From assembly GCA_013115135.1 (NCBI GenBank), contig JABANP010000447.1, positions 1 through 43,687 on the forward strand: a stretch of 43,687 bases of DNA, read 5' to 3'. The notes beneath the pieces are model-generated. The model ran no database searches. It had not been told where the DNA came from and saw nothing but the letters and a program-made list of their open reading frames with translations. The position numbers and the translations under genes are program-made. Positions 20,523 to 31,000 of the stretch are shown here, one piece after another. The stretch's first letter is position 1. Each line of letters starts with the position of its first letter. Source of the DNA: Perkinsus olseni. Lineage: Eukaryota > Perkinsozoa > Perkinsida > Perkinsidae.

Positions 20523-23337
20523 TCACAGTATCGGGTCGAACTCTGCCCAGGAGGCGACATCGGAGGAGTCACAGGAGCTGCTATCCGTGTCACCATCATC
20601 ACCGGCCCGACTGCCGGGGACGACACCTGAGTTCTCGATCACCACAACCGTGCGGCGATTCTCGCTACGGAGTGACCCATCGACAACCAGATAGACGTCG
20701 AATAACCTGGGAGCGAGAGCGTTGAGGAAATGCAAGATTGCAAGATCTTCCCTACCCGTCCTGTGTCCGTCGAAGCAAGCTTTTGACTTGCGCCTCAGTG
20801 AGAGTGAACTGAGTGACGCCTTCTTTATGATCAACGAAGAGTGCCTTCCCCGAGAGCCAACAGGAATTCCCAGAGTCCATCTGGGATACCAACACCACAG
20901 AGTAGTCTAAGCTCCGTCGTAGTGGTCTGAAGCGACGGAAATAGCAAGGCGCTCGAAACAAGACGCCCTACGTTGAGACCAGCGTGGCGAGTCTTCCGGG
21001 GGACACGCTGTGAGGGGCCAGCGACTTCAGCCGAATACCAGCGCCCTGAGAGCCTCCCGTGTAGATGTCCATCTCGGCAGGCGGCGTCTTAGGCACCGTA
21101 CACATGCGTAGTTGGCACTGACCCGTCTGAGAAAATGCATGCGAAAAGACTCATACCACACCTCTCCCAACTCACCGGTGACAGAGCGGACACTAGCATT
21201 CTCTTATCGCATCGGATCTTCTGGTTGTCCCTGACCCAATGCGTCTCAGAGAGTCCGAGGCCGCAGTTTTGCTGCAGGGCGTCTTCCAAGTCGTCGTAAA
21301 GTTGATCGATCGAACTCTCACTTCCCAAGGGAATGTCGAACCTGAGCCAGTAGGGTCTCCCTGAGTGATGAGGAGAAGGACCTTTTACTTTGACATCAGC
21401 TCGCCGGTGATACCACTGTGAAGGAAGACTGAGAGAGACTTATCGCTGTTGTCTAATAATAAGGGGTCGAAGTCGGCACTCTGCCAATCCGAGCCTGAGA
21501 GTTGGTGATGGAGTGGTATGAGGAAATGGGAATAATCATTCTTACCCACGGATGAGGCCGGAGAGTAGCCTATAGAGCTCCCTGCTTGACTAACGATCTC
21601 GGATAATAACTCGTCGCATTTCTGATGAAAAAAATGACAAACCGTCATCAGCCTCCCTCAGATACCTCGTCCGAGAGAGGCTCATCATTATCCGGATCGA
21701 ACTCGATCGCAGAGGCTGAGTCGTCCTGGTCTATCCCCGAATCATCATCCTCGCCATACCAACCACACGGCGTCTCATCGATACTCTCGCTCCTATGGGA
21801 GCCTCGTCGTTGATCAACCTAAAGGCCCACATGCTCTTCTCCCGCACAGGTTCGATCCCCGCTCCCACCCAAATTTGCAAAGAATCGCTCTCGCTGCCCA
21901 GTCGCGAAGGGACCGGGGAAAACGCGGCCGGTGAGGGACACGACTGAGAAAAAAATTTAAAAAGAATCTTACGCATCCGTGAAATACCTGCATCAACGTA
22001 TGATACTTCAATAGCACATCAGGAGCGCAGTTCGGCAGCGGTGGGGAGGTTGGCGGCGACTCCTGCGGTTCGTACGACACCTCACTCCCGACCGCCCGAA
22101 TAGGGGCACCAGCAGCAGGAGGGGGTCCAACCTGCGAGAAGAGTTTCGGTGTGGTTACAATGGAGAATCTACTTGGCGATGACATGTCCCGTACGATTGA
22201 TATGATGAAGACAGTTAACGAAGAGAGTGTTATGAACGCCCTCAGCCAGCTGGTGGAGGAGTTGAAGATCCCCAAACCGTCGATGTTCTACACTCCTACT
22301 AACCATCCCGCTGTACACTTCGAGTCCTCTGGTGTCGGGCTCTGTACCGAATGCTTGAGAAAGAAGGTCGCTATAATGGAAATTTCGCGCGCCACGAAAT
22401 TGTTCAAGTTATAGTCAACCATCATTCACACCGAGGAGTACTACACTCTGAGTATGCAGGATGTCCCGCTTTTCCGACTCCAACTGCTCCTCATCCTCGA
22501 GTAACTTCACTGACACCTACACAGCAGCCTGAGTAACTGCATCGGCAAGAATGGGGACTCACCACTCGTCTCGGATGCTCATCTCTCTTCCCTCCATTGG
22601 GGGACGCTCCTGTCGCTGTTGTGGCCGGGGTAGGGCAACAGCACTCGGGACTCTGAAAGGCAGATTTTGGCAGCAGATTCCGAGACCTCGAAACTACATT
22701 TCTTCTCAATCTAAGTTCATATACGTGTATCATGCAAGACTAAACGATGACCATGGTATATCTACAGTCGCTACTGACCATTCTACTCCTACGAGATGGG
22801 CGGTGGACTAGCCCTGCTCAGCGCTGTCGCCACGGTACTGAGCTGAGCAGCGCCAAGGCCTCGCAGTTCACTTTCGATTCGCCCCATCAGATGAGTTCAG
22901 CCCCTCCGGACTGATAAGCGCGCGCCGAAAATACGAATTTCGTGATTCGGAAAGAACAGTCCACGGCGCGGCGTTCGACGGAGTTGTTGTTGTCCCTTAC
23001 CGGTAGAATGGTGCCCGTAGAGCTGTCCACCGTACTCATCGTTTGCAGGGCATTCGCAGCAGTACCCTTCCTGGGAGTACTCATCCCCAGCATTTTCCTC
23101 ACCTGAAAATATTATATTGAAGACAGCGGAGCGAAGCAAGATTACATCATCAGGATCTTCTCCTAATGACAGTAATACTGCAGCTAAGTGGACAGTAACT
23201 GCATCGCCCTCCCGAGGCGTCGCGACATGGTCACCATTGTCGGTAGCCTGAGGATCAACAATCGAGAACTCCACAGCACTATGACCTCGAAGAAAGAAGA
23301 CCAGGGTCTTGCGGGCGTCTTCGACCGGAGAAATCAT
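20523..23337 (-). CDS. Large multi-exon protein of unknown function
   Basis: Resolved exons (minus) are 22445-22516, 21988-22131, 21666-21818, 21546-21621, 21389-21494, 21176-21341, 20972-21126 and 20523-20880. Introns are 313, 169, 44, 51, 47, 49 and 91 nt, all GT-AG and all in phase through TGA 20523-20525. The probable start is ATG 23337: MISPVEDARKTLVFFLRGHS then VTVHLAAVLLSLGEDPDDV. Exons near 22950-23060 and 22560-22670 are less certain. The middle is Pro-rich (YEPQESPPTSPPLPN) and acidic (AIEFDPDNDEPLSDE); a helix reads IDQLYDDLEDALQQN; the C-terminal part has LSSLSLRRKSKACFDG and LAILHFLNALAPRLFDVYLV and ends in an acidic Ser-rich tail. No known domain is recognised. The largest intron is mostly an antisense fragment of the 19.4-kb gene, and the next intron carries a tRNA-like relic. 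Confidence 0.7.
21848..21868 (+). repeat. tRNA-like B-box relic in an intron
   Basis: GGTTCGATCCCCGCTCCC lies in the 169-nt intron 21819-21987 of the minus-strand gene. The same 14-mer occurs at 2747 in an intron of the hydrolase gene. It resembles a pol III B box (GGTTCGANNCC) and the 3' half of a tRNA, but no full cloverleaf can be drawn. Confidence 0.5.
22138..22384 (+). pseudogene. Fragment of a 19.4-kb-gene paralogue, antisense inside an intron
   Basis: These 247 bp match 19619-19864 with about nine substitutions (about 96% identity). They correspond to the middle of the 188-residue protein, from SFGVVTMENLLG to ECLRKKVAIME. Six differences are synonymous and three change a residue (T to M, N to S, F to L). 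The frame is open but lacks the start and the Cys-rich end. The fragment lies within intron 22132-22444 of the minus-strand gene, starting only a few bases from its splice acceptor. The other edge abuts a CGCGCGCCACGAAATT motif like the end of the SSXT intron. Confidence 0.85.
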
Positions 23338-23485
23338 CAGAAATCATAATACATCGAAGAATGGAAAGTTTCCAATTCAACTTTTCTTAATTGACAGTCT
23401 TTAAATTTGATTCTCTGCTAATTTCTGGTGCAGAATGATATCAATGAAGATACCGGAGTCAAGAAATATCATTCGAGTGAAATGC

Positions 23486-24881
23486 TCATCGACGTGGTGA
23501 CGATTCATCATAGCCATTTTCACGAATGGTCATTTCCACGGGAGCCCCTGCTGCTATCACTGCTACTACCGTCCGTTGTCGTTGACGTTGTAAAGCTTCC
23601 ATTAGCATCGCTTTAGCCTTCTTCAACTGCCTCTCCCGTCGAAACTTCTCCTTAGTAACGGATGCTTCTTGCACCTAATAGACCCCTGTACGGCACATTA
23701 ACGATGGCCAGGGGCCTACACAGGCAATCCCTTTGTGAATGAGCTCATCTTCCGTCATGGACTCGAAAGCAGGGGGAGATCTGCTCCTGATGAGAGAGTG
23801 CAGTTCACGATGATGGCAACGGCGCTGTACGAACGTCTCAGGAGTTTTTCCCAAACGCCAAAATCGACTTAACAAATCGTGAATTGCGATGGAAAAGACA
23901 TTGAAGAGTTACGAGATGCTGTTCTCGCTCTTGACAGCGTACGCAGATTGTCCAGTTGAGTGAGTAACTAATATAACTGTAACGATCTTGCGAACAGAGA
24001 CGCCAGTGCGACGATAGGCCTTCCAGGAGGAGCGGGAATCGCGTCATTCGGCAACCAAGTCGAACACACACAATAATTTTACAGTTTCACACAAGAGCAG
24101 TGCGGCAGTTATTCGGTATGGTCCAAGATGCTACAGTTACCACCATCATCGCCAAGTATCCCCATAACTGCAGGGCGTCCCACGATTACCACACAGATTC
24201 ACACCTACTGCGATTAGGGCTTCGACAAGAGAGTAATTGCCATAATTGCTCCGTGGCGACCATATTCCACCGTGAGAGGAAGTCACGATGTAGGGACCGA
24301 GTCTGGTGCAACGACGACGGTTGCATCAGATTCAGCTTGAACAGGATATAATTTTTTTCTGTAATTCTGAAACTCGGAATCGATGCCCAAATTGATTTTT
24401 TACGCGTGAATTTATGATGCGGCTCCAGAATCGAATCTGGTGAGTTTCACAAGTGGGTCATAGAACGACCCTTGAGAATAGCTTCTTGACAATCTGTCTG
24501 ATTGCGCTTCATGTCAACGCTACAGAGAGTCTCCAACTGAGCACATCGGCAGAAGTCTAACTAAGCCGAAACCGTAAGCGTCGGACTTTAAACTCACACA
24601 CACATAGAACGACCGCTCTAAGATCTTGTTAATCCCGAACCAACGCAGATCATGCAACAACCCGGATACTACCCTCTCCTTGCGTCATCGCCTTCTGTTC
24701 GTCCACGAGGCTGGTGAGCTCCATTATCGGGCGACCGAGCATCCCTGGTCGAAGCTGGCGTTGCCAGTCTCCCTGCATCAGAGGGCCGCCGAACTTTGTT
24801 GTCCCGTTGTTGTAGTTGCTGACTGAGGGCAGGCATCATGGCGCTGCTGTCTGCCCACTCCTTAGAGGAAGCACAGCCCAT
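23486..24881 (-). CDS. Putative N-acylated protein with C-terminal coiled coil, exons incomplete
   Basis: The proposed first exon (24677-24881) begins MGCASSKEWADS, a textbook signal for N-myristoylation with a palmitoylatable Cys3, as in membrane-anchored protist kinases and signalling proteins. It continues ALSQQLQQRDNKVRRPSD and ends at a GTAGTA donor. Further minus-strand coding sequence lies at 23690-23870 (HDLLSRFWRLGKTPETFVQR and FESMTEDELIHKGIACVG). A last exon, 23486-23670 after a CTATTAG acceptor, encodes SVTKEKFRRERQLKKAKAML then MEALQRQRQR, a basic coiled coil, ending GYDESSPRR-stop. The exons between 23880 and 24670 are not resolved, so the 5' and 3' parts could belong to two genes. 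Confidence 0.45.
24363..24450. repeat. Palindromic MITE-like element, copy 5
   Basis: An 88-bp copy starting AATTCTGAAACTCGGAATCG, with a TTTTTTACGCGTGAATTTA core, then GATGCGGCTCCAGAATCG and ending GTGAGTTTCAC. It may lie in an intron of the putative minus-strand gene around it. Confidence 0.65.
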
Positions 24882-25938
24882 TTATCGTTCTTGGTAGTGT
24901 TAACACTTATACGGTCCGTATGCAGCGGTACCGGATGATAATCACAAAAACGAAACGACAACAACTTAGAAGAGAAGCACTCAAGTACCGATAGACCAGC
25001 TTAAGGTCACAAAACTATCCTGCGTCGTCATCGTCATGAGGGCTCGCACTTGAGATCTTGCTCAACTTGAATTTCTTCAACGGCCGCGGCTATCAAAAAA
25101 GGATAGGATTCTTCCTTAAAAATGCACTCACCCCTCATTCGCGCCATTTGTCGACATTCCGGTGTCTCGCGTACCGCTGTTGGCCAACAGTGCTCATTAG
25201 GCATGTCGATGAGCGTGGCGAGCTAGGCATCGTCGCTGGCTACACTCAGCGTCAATACCCGTTCGTTCTTTCAAATCTGCAGCAACCATTACGTCATGTA
25301 TTTTTTTATTATTTGTTTTACACTTCAATTGAGGTACACAGGATCGTGAACGCTACGATCGGTCATCGTCAAACACGCTTATGCTCGCCTGATCTTAGAC
25401 GGTCTAAGCGTAGGCAATGAGACGTTTATCACGTCTAAGTTAGACGCGATAAACGTCTCATTGCTACTCTAGGAGTACATTACGTCAGACCGGTCCTGAG
25501 CGCGCCAGGCAATTGTGAATTTTATGAGTAGCTCGTCCCAGTCGGTGCGGGTCGTACTGGCTGCCAGCCACTGGCCGGTACTACCTGAGAAATTATTACT
25601 ATCAGGAGCTACTTTGCCAGCCGTGCCACGCGGCTCGGGTATACGTCCCTTTCCACGCCGAAACCCCTCGTCAGTTTAGACAGCATTGCTAGAGTCAGCT
25701 TTCACAGAGCAGCTCGGATCGAGAACTGCCTTGAGGGTGTGGGAGAAATAATTTCTGATTTTGCAGAAATCGTAGTCCGCGACAAGGACTCTCTCTCTGC
25801 TGTGTTCCTTGTCCCCAGAATTCTTTGGAGACAGCCAAGGGTGGTCGTCTCTGAAGCGATCGACGAGTCGAACGCGTAAGATGCCAATACACAGAAGTTA
25901 CGATCGATAGCAGCTTCGCGCTTGCAAAAGCAGTCACT
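24882..25938. other. Spacer with a strong hairpin pair, no confident gene
   Basis: A plus frame at 25058-25420 lacks an ATG and a convincing composition. Nested palindromes occupy 25393-25464. Minus frames at 25695-25956 overlap each other and look non-coding. Confidence 0.35.
25393..25464. repeat. Two adjacent palindromes forming long hairpins
   Basis: CTTAGAC-G-GTCTAAG (25393-25407) is followed by a perfect 17-bp inverted repeat, GCAATGAGACGTTTATC (25414-25430) and GATAAACGTCTCATTGC (25448-25464). The loop itself holds GTCTAA-G-TTAGAC, so nearly the whole 50 nt can pair. The GTCTAAG word is shared by both palindromes. Confidence 0.85.
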
Positions 25939-26315
25939 ATGGGTCTCTTCCCTCACGTCGTTCTACTATTACTCGCGAACCTCATCTTGGCGGTGACGGC
26001 CTTGCAATCTGGCTGGGCCGAGGTAGTCGCCATAATGAGTTCATCGCAAATGATCCATTGTGACGGCTCCCTTCAGATGACGCGTCCAGCAGGCGACATT
26101 CACCCTGAAGGGCTACTAAAAAGCTGATGCCTTTCCTCGCCGCGAAGCCGCGACCTCAGAATGAGCGTCGTGTACTTATGATGATTACTAATGCCGACAC
26201 TTGCTTGGTGACTTCCTCCGATTCCAGCACGCTCAAGATGCGTCATCGAAATTATGGTGGTGGTTATTCAGTTCAATACACAGCTCCTGGGGCCTATTTC
26301 AAAAGTCTCCCTTAG
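25939..26315 (+). CDS. Small secreted protein, two exons
   Basis: Exon 1 (25939-26022, 28 codons) encodes MGLFPHVVLLLLANLILAVT followed by ALQSGWAE, a classical signal peptide with a likely cleavage after the VTA or TAL region. Exon 2 (26160-26315) starts after a GACCTCAG acceptor in phase and encodes RRVLMMITNADTCLVTSSDS then MRHRNYGGGYSVQYTAPGAY, ending at TAG. The mature part is about 60 residues with one Cys. An additional exon inside the 137-nt intron is possible. No family is recognised. A secreted or vacuolar location is inferred. Confidence 0.5.
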
Positions 26316-28067
26316 GGAAGCACTTTCTGAAGTATAAGAACTTCTTACAATAACTTGTTTTAAGATGCATGGCCTGTCTCAAAGTCCTCTTAGCCGAACT
26401 ATCGGCACCTCAAAGAAGCCTTCCTGGGCTTCTTAAGCGGAATAGATCGCCCAGAAAGAAGTGCCGCTGGGGGTCGAACTCGCGCGGTGATGGAAACCAC
26501 GGTCCGCTTTCGTAGGCACTCATAAGTGATGCGCTTATCGGCTGCGAAGAGCCGCACATCCATAGAGGCACTACTAAAACCACTATCACTATGGCATTCG
26601 GTGGACCCGGTGACTTCGAAGACATGCCAGAGGTCGAGGAGGTCTGCGGGCCAGGTATCCTGTGCGGATCGGTTTGAATCCCTTTGAAACGCTGACGGAC
26701 GCCAGTTTTATGAGAGATTTCTGGTTCCGCAAAACGCTTGGTTGTCTTTGCTATATTGGAGGAACTTGGTAACTTGACTTGGAGATGCCCTGCACCTGAG
26801 GGAGGCTCATGCAGCCACCTTGTTGACCAATACCTTGGTCGCACTTGCCTTACTCGATCCTCTAACCCTCTGGCTGCGACTCCACCGCTGGATTACGCTC
26901 TTGTGTGCAGGCTGTTACAACACCCTCATCCGCATATTGTTGAGCCTCCCGTCGCATGGCACATGGTGGAGAATAGCTGGCTCTTCTCGAGTTCCTCGTT
27001 GCCTTGAGCTCCGTCGAAGCTCTACACTACTCGCCGGCCCCTCAGCTGCTGGACGGAGCACCGCCGAGCTCAAGACGCCTCGCCTGCTGCGAAAGCGGCG
27101 ATGCGCCGGCTTTCAGCTTCACTGCAAGCCCGCGCTACGTGCTTCAGCCTCAAATCGCTCGCTACCTCTCTACCGCCCACTCCCGGGCTTGCCACCTTGC
27201 TGCCTCTAGCCGGTGCACAGGAATCCGAGGTCTCCTCGTGGCCCTGCGACCGCCAGCCTCTCTGCGCACTGACCACGTCCCTGCAACACTCCACAACGTT
27301 TCCTAGCGCACCGTCAATGAAAAAGAAGGTCTTTGGTTCTTCTCTGTTGTCCACAGGTAGACGACGCGAGTCGTGTGCGCCGCCTCCTTCCAGAAAGGAA
27401 CGTGAATACGCGTGCAGCCGCTATATTCACTCGAATAGATTTTCGAAAAGTCCGATCATTAGCTTTTTTCACTAGTCCCGACACCTAGTCATTCAAGTTG
27501 GACCTTTTCTTAAGACCTCAAAGGCGCTGAGTTCAGTCCCAGCCGGCACATCCCCAAAATCTGTTGTCGCCAACCGATACATTACGGTATATCATTCAAG
27601 CCAACATCAGGCTTGCTGTCACTCTCAGGCGAGCTGGTCCGAGGAGTACAAATTTTACGCTACTATGTCAGTCGCATGCCGTCGCACACGAGGAGTATAA
27701 AACTGACATAATAGTAAAGTAACACGGTTTGGAATGAATCTACTGCTGAGGTGCTGAGGAACATGGCCTGTGAGGCTCACAGTGTGAGTCAGGAAAAACA
27801 GGAGAGCAGCCAGGTACGATCGAGTCACCCACTTGTTAATGGCAAAGCTGGTCAGATTTAACCGTATTATCGACTTCACGATAGGATAAGCTAGCTCACA
27901 TAGGCTCCCACTGCCTTTCATTCTCCTCGGAGATGGTACCGTTTTAAGAGCGGCGGTCTTGCAGCAGCAGCAGGACCGCGAAATTCAAAGGGGTTCGTAG
28001 AGCTGCTACGGCAGCAGTGCTAACCTGCGTCCTCAGCGCGACTCGTCAGCTCCCTGGATAGTGATTC
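26316..28067. other. Long spacer, no confident gene
   Basis: Open frames around 26410-26844 (minus) and 26820-27475 (plus) are Ala/Leu/Ser/Arg-rich and lack consistent splice context; I treat them as chance frames in a GC-rich stretch. A bulged inverted repeat (TACTATGTCAGT with ACTGACATAATAGTA) lies at about 27660-27715. The 5' exon and promoter of the large gene starting near 28068 should lie at the right end. Confidence 0.35.
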
Positions 28068-31000
28068 TTGATGAGCAGCAGTTCCAAATGTTCCATGCTA
28101 TTCATCACTTCTGCCCTATACAAGATCGCTGCTCTTTCGTGGCCGGCGGGCTCCCGCATGGTCCCCGTGCCCTCGCAAGCACCAGCATCGGTGCGCTCAT
28201 TGACAACCACTACCACCTCCGCGATGACCTTCGTCTGGGACGCTCCCTCAAAGTTGAATGACTGTGTCTTCTCTGCCTGGTGGTTCACTTTGAGTGAAGT
28301 GCTCGAGGACGGCTCCTTGGGCTCAGCCTTCGTCCCTTCGGGATGCGAGGCTTTGACCAGCATCTGCGAGTCCATCTGCACGGCGACCAACCTTCGCCCA
28401 TTCACGCGTTACATTGCCCACGTTGGTGTCGGATGTGAGGACCCTCGGGCGAACAGCGTCGAGAGCAACTCCTCGACTGTCCCGGTGACCGTCAGTTTCT
28501 CGGCGCGGGACCCGCGAGACCTCCCCGGGGACCCCCCGTCCAGTGCCTACATCGTTGCGGGCGTGAGAACTAAGCCGGCCAGAGTGAGCGCCCCGACTAA
28601 TGTGACTATCACAAAAGCCGAAGGCAACTCCGTGTTGGTCGAATGGACCCCTGGGGATGGCTCGTTGATCAACTGCCAATTCCACTCTTGGCTGGTGGTC
28701 GCTTTCTACGGCTCCCGCAAGGTCGTCTCGCCGCCAGGCTGCACTGTGTCCGAGTTGCCGATCTTTGACAGAACTCGTAGAGGGTGCACAGCAGAGCTCG
28801 ACCAGTGTGACGTGACGGTCGAATTTGTCGTTCAAGAGTTGTGCGTCCTCCCGGACGCGGACTCTGCCTCCTCGCGGAGGTCCTTCCCGGTACGGATAGA
28901 GCACGGAGATGACTGCCTTGAAAGGGCCGCCCCTCCTACCTCACTTGCTAGTGCATCCCCAACTGTCAACACTCTACGCTTCACGTGGCTCGGTAGCCAT
29001 TTCGGTTGCTACTCAGGAGGCCCGTCGGCAACTGTGTCGTCACGGTCGTGGCAAGTACTCGGAAGGCGGATAGGATCCCCATCGTACGATACGGTCGCTT
29101 GCATTGATGAGGAAGGCGTGGCCCATCATGGGAATATAACTTTACCAAGTTCCAAGTCCAACACCTTCTCCTGCGTCGCCATCGGACTCGATGCTGATGT
29201 CCCCCTATTCGTTCACTGTGAAAGAGGTCTGTGTGCATCCGGCCCTCGCCGACAGTCCTCCACAGCGAGCCCTCGGTGCCCGTTGCAACACTACCGTACT
29301 TGCGGACGAAGTGGCGCGTGGAGGTCGGCCCTCCTGTTGGCAGCGACCGAAGCGTGGAAGCAGCGATACACGGCTTGGTTGTTTACAACGACACCAACTG
29401 CACTTCGGTCCGTCGGAACGTCTCCGAGACGGCCACTGGGGTCGTGGAGGGGTATCTTGAGGTCAAATTCGATACCCCGACCAACATCAGCTGCATCAGA
29501 CTTGAACACGATGCCAGGGAGGACTTCAGCGTGGCGCTCACCTACTTCGATCCATCCCTCAGGCGATTCGTAGTTTACTATCTATTCAATAACCTCCACG
29601 GAGGGACATCCGAGCGGAAGTGGACCAGGGGCTTGGCGTATCCGGCATGCTACGGCGTTGATGTGCCTTCTTGTTCTACATACGAGAGATGCACCATCAG
29701 CGGTTTACGATGCTCATGGCACCATCAAGGAGACCGTATCCTCCCGCTGCCTCTGTCAGAAGCATCTTCACAGAGCCCTTGTCACCAAGACCGTGTCCTG
29801 CGGGCGACGGCGTCCCACACGGGGTTCCCTGCACCCGACGAGGACACAGATGGGGAACAGTCTGCTGACCTACTAGGCGTCAGTCGACCAGCTAATATCT
29901 CTTCTGACGGCAGTCTCATCGTGGACTTCGGCAAGGAGGCAATCACTGCTCGACCGGGGTTCTACCAGCTTTGCAAATGTGACGTGAAGGTGACCGCGAC
30001 CGGCTGCCCTATCTCCGTAGAGGGCCTCCTCGGGGTAGGTTGGCCCAGGAATAAGTACATGACTCCTGCTGGTACGCTGCTGGTCCTCGGCCCACTGGCA
30101 CGGAGGGCGGTGTTCACTGCCATCAGAGGGCTCCCTTTCGAGGCAGAGATTTCCGGATATGGACTGTCCCACGAGGATCGAGTAAGGAAGCAGCACAGCA
30201 TGGCTTCCTGGCCACACGCCTGCTCAGATCCTGGTGGCGACTGACCGCTGCGGCTTGGGCGTGGCCGTCAGGGCCTTCTTTAACACTGATGCCCTCGGGG
30301 AACCCCGCAACACCTCCCGGGCTGATGCTAGGGACCACGAGCTGCAAAAGCAAGTCTACCTCTGGGAAGGTCGCGTACAGTCATTTCCCGGCAGCTACCA
30401 ACTGGTAACGCATCGCGACCACTCAGAGAGGACTCGTCAGGCTTTCAGTGCTACTGTTCGCCGCTGCACTCGAGGACCAAGTGTCATCATCCTGACGACT
30501 TCACAATCCCTGTTGTTGTCGATCACCACACCACAGGCGCTCACAGCGGCCCCTCAATCAAAGCCACGGTGGAGGTCATCGGCCCTTGTGAGTGAGGGGC
30601 AGCCCTCGCTGGCTACCAACCTTTGGGATCACCGTCTTGTTTCAGACCCCGACCACAGAATAATGATCGTCAAAGGGCAACCTCTGCTAGTGGAAGGGGT
30701 TGGAGGCCAGGGCCTTTCGGAAACGACTGACCACGTGCTCGTTGCTGCCCTCTGCGGCGAGGATGCCAGCGCAGCAATCCCAGGTTGGCCTCCGAAATCG
30801 CGGCTTGAGCGAGAGAGCCCTCCCTCAGGCCTGCCCAACGGTGGTCGATCCACTGGGTCCTCCCGTAATGGAAGTATCTTTCATTTCGACACAAGCACGC
30901 CTGTCACCGCAGAAGTCGGAGCCTATGCCCTTTGCTGGTGCCGAGCCCAGGACCCCTCTGTGGCCGTCATGCACGTCCAGTGGCAATTTTACGGCAGTTA

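Noticed and set aside
26410..27475. Several 90-145 residue frames on both strands
   Set aside because: Low-complexity Leu/Ala/Ser/Arg composition, mutual overlap and no consistent splice sites.
28323..28904. A 193-residue minus-strand frame
   Set aside because: It is the shadow of the FN3-like plus-strand exon, which has clear domain patterns.
29190..29210. Perkinsus-mitochondrial-type frameshifting at CCCCT/AGG sites
   Set aside because: That mechanism is described for mitochondrial genes; this is a nuclear intron-bearing gene, and unrecognised introns or sequence errors are simpler.
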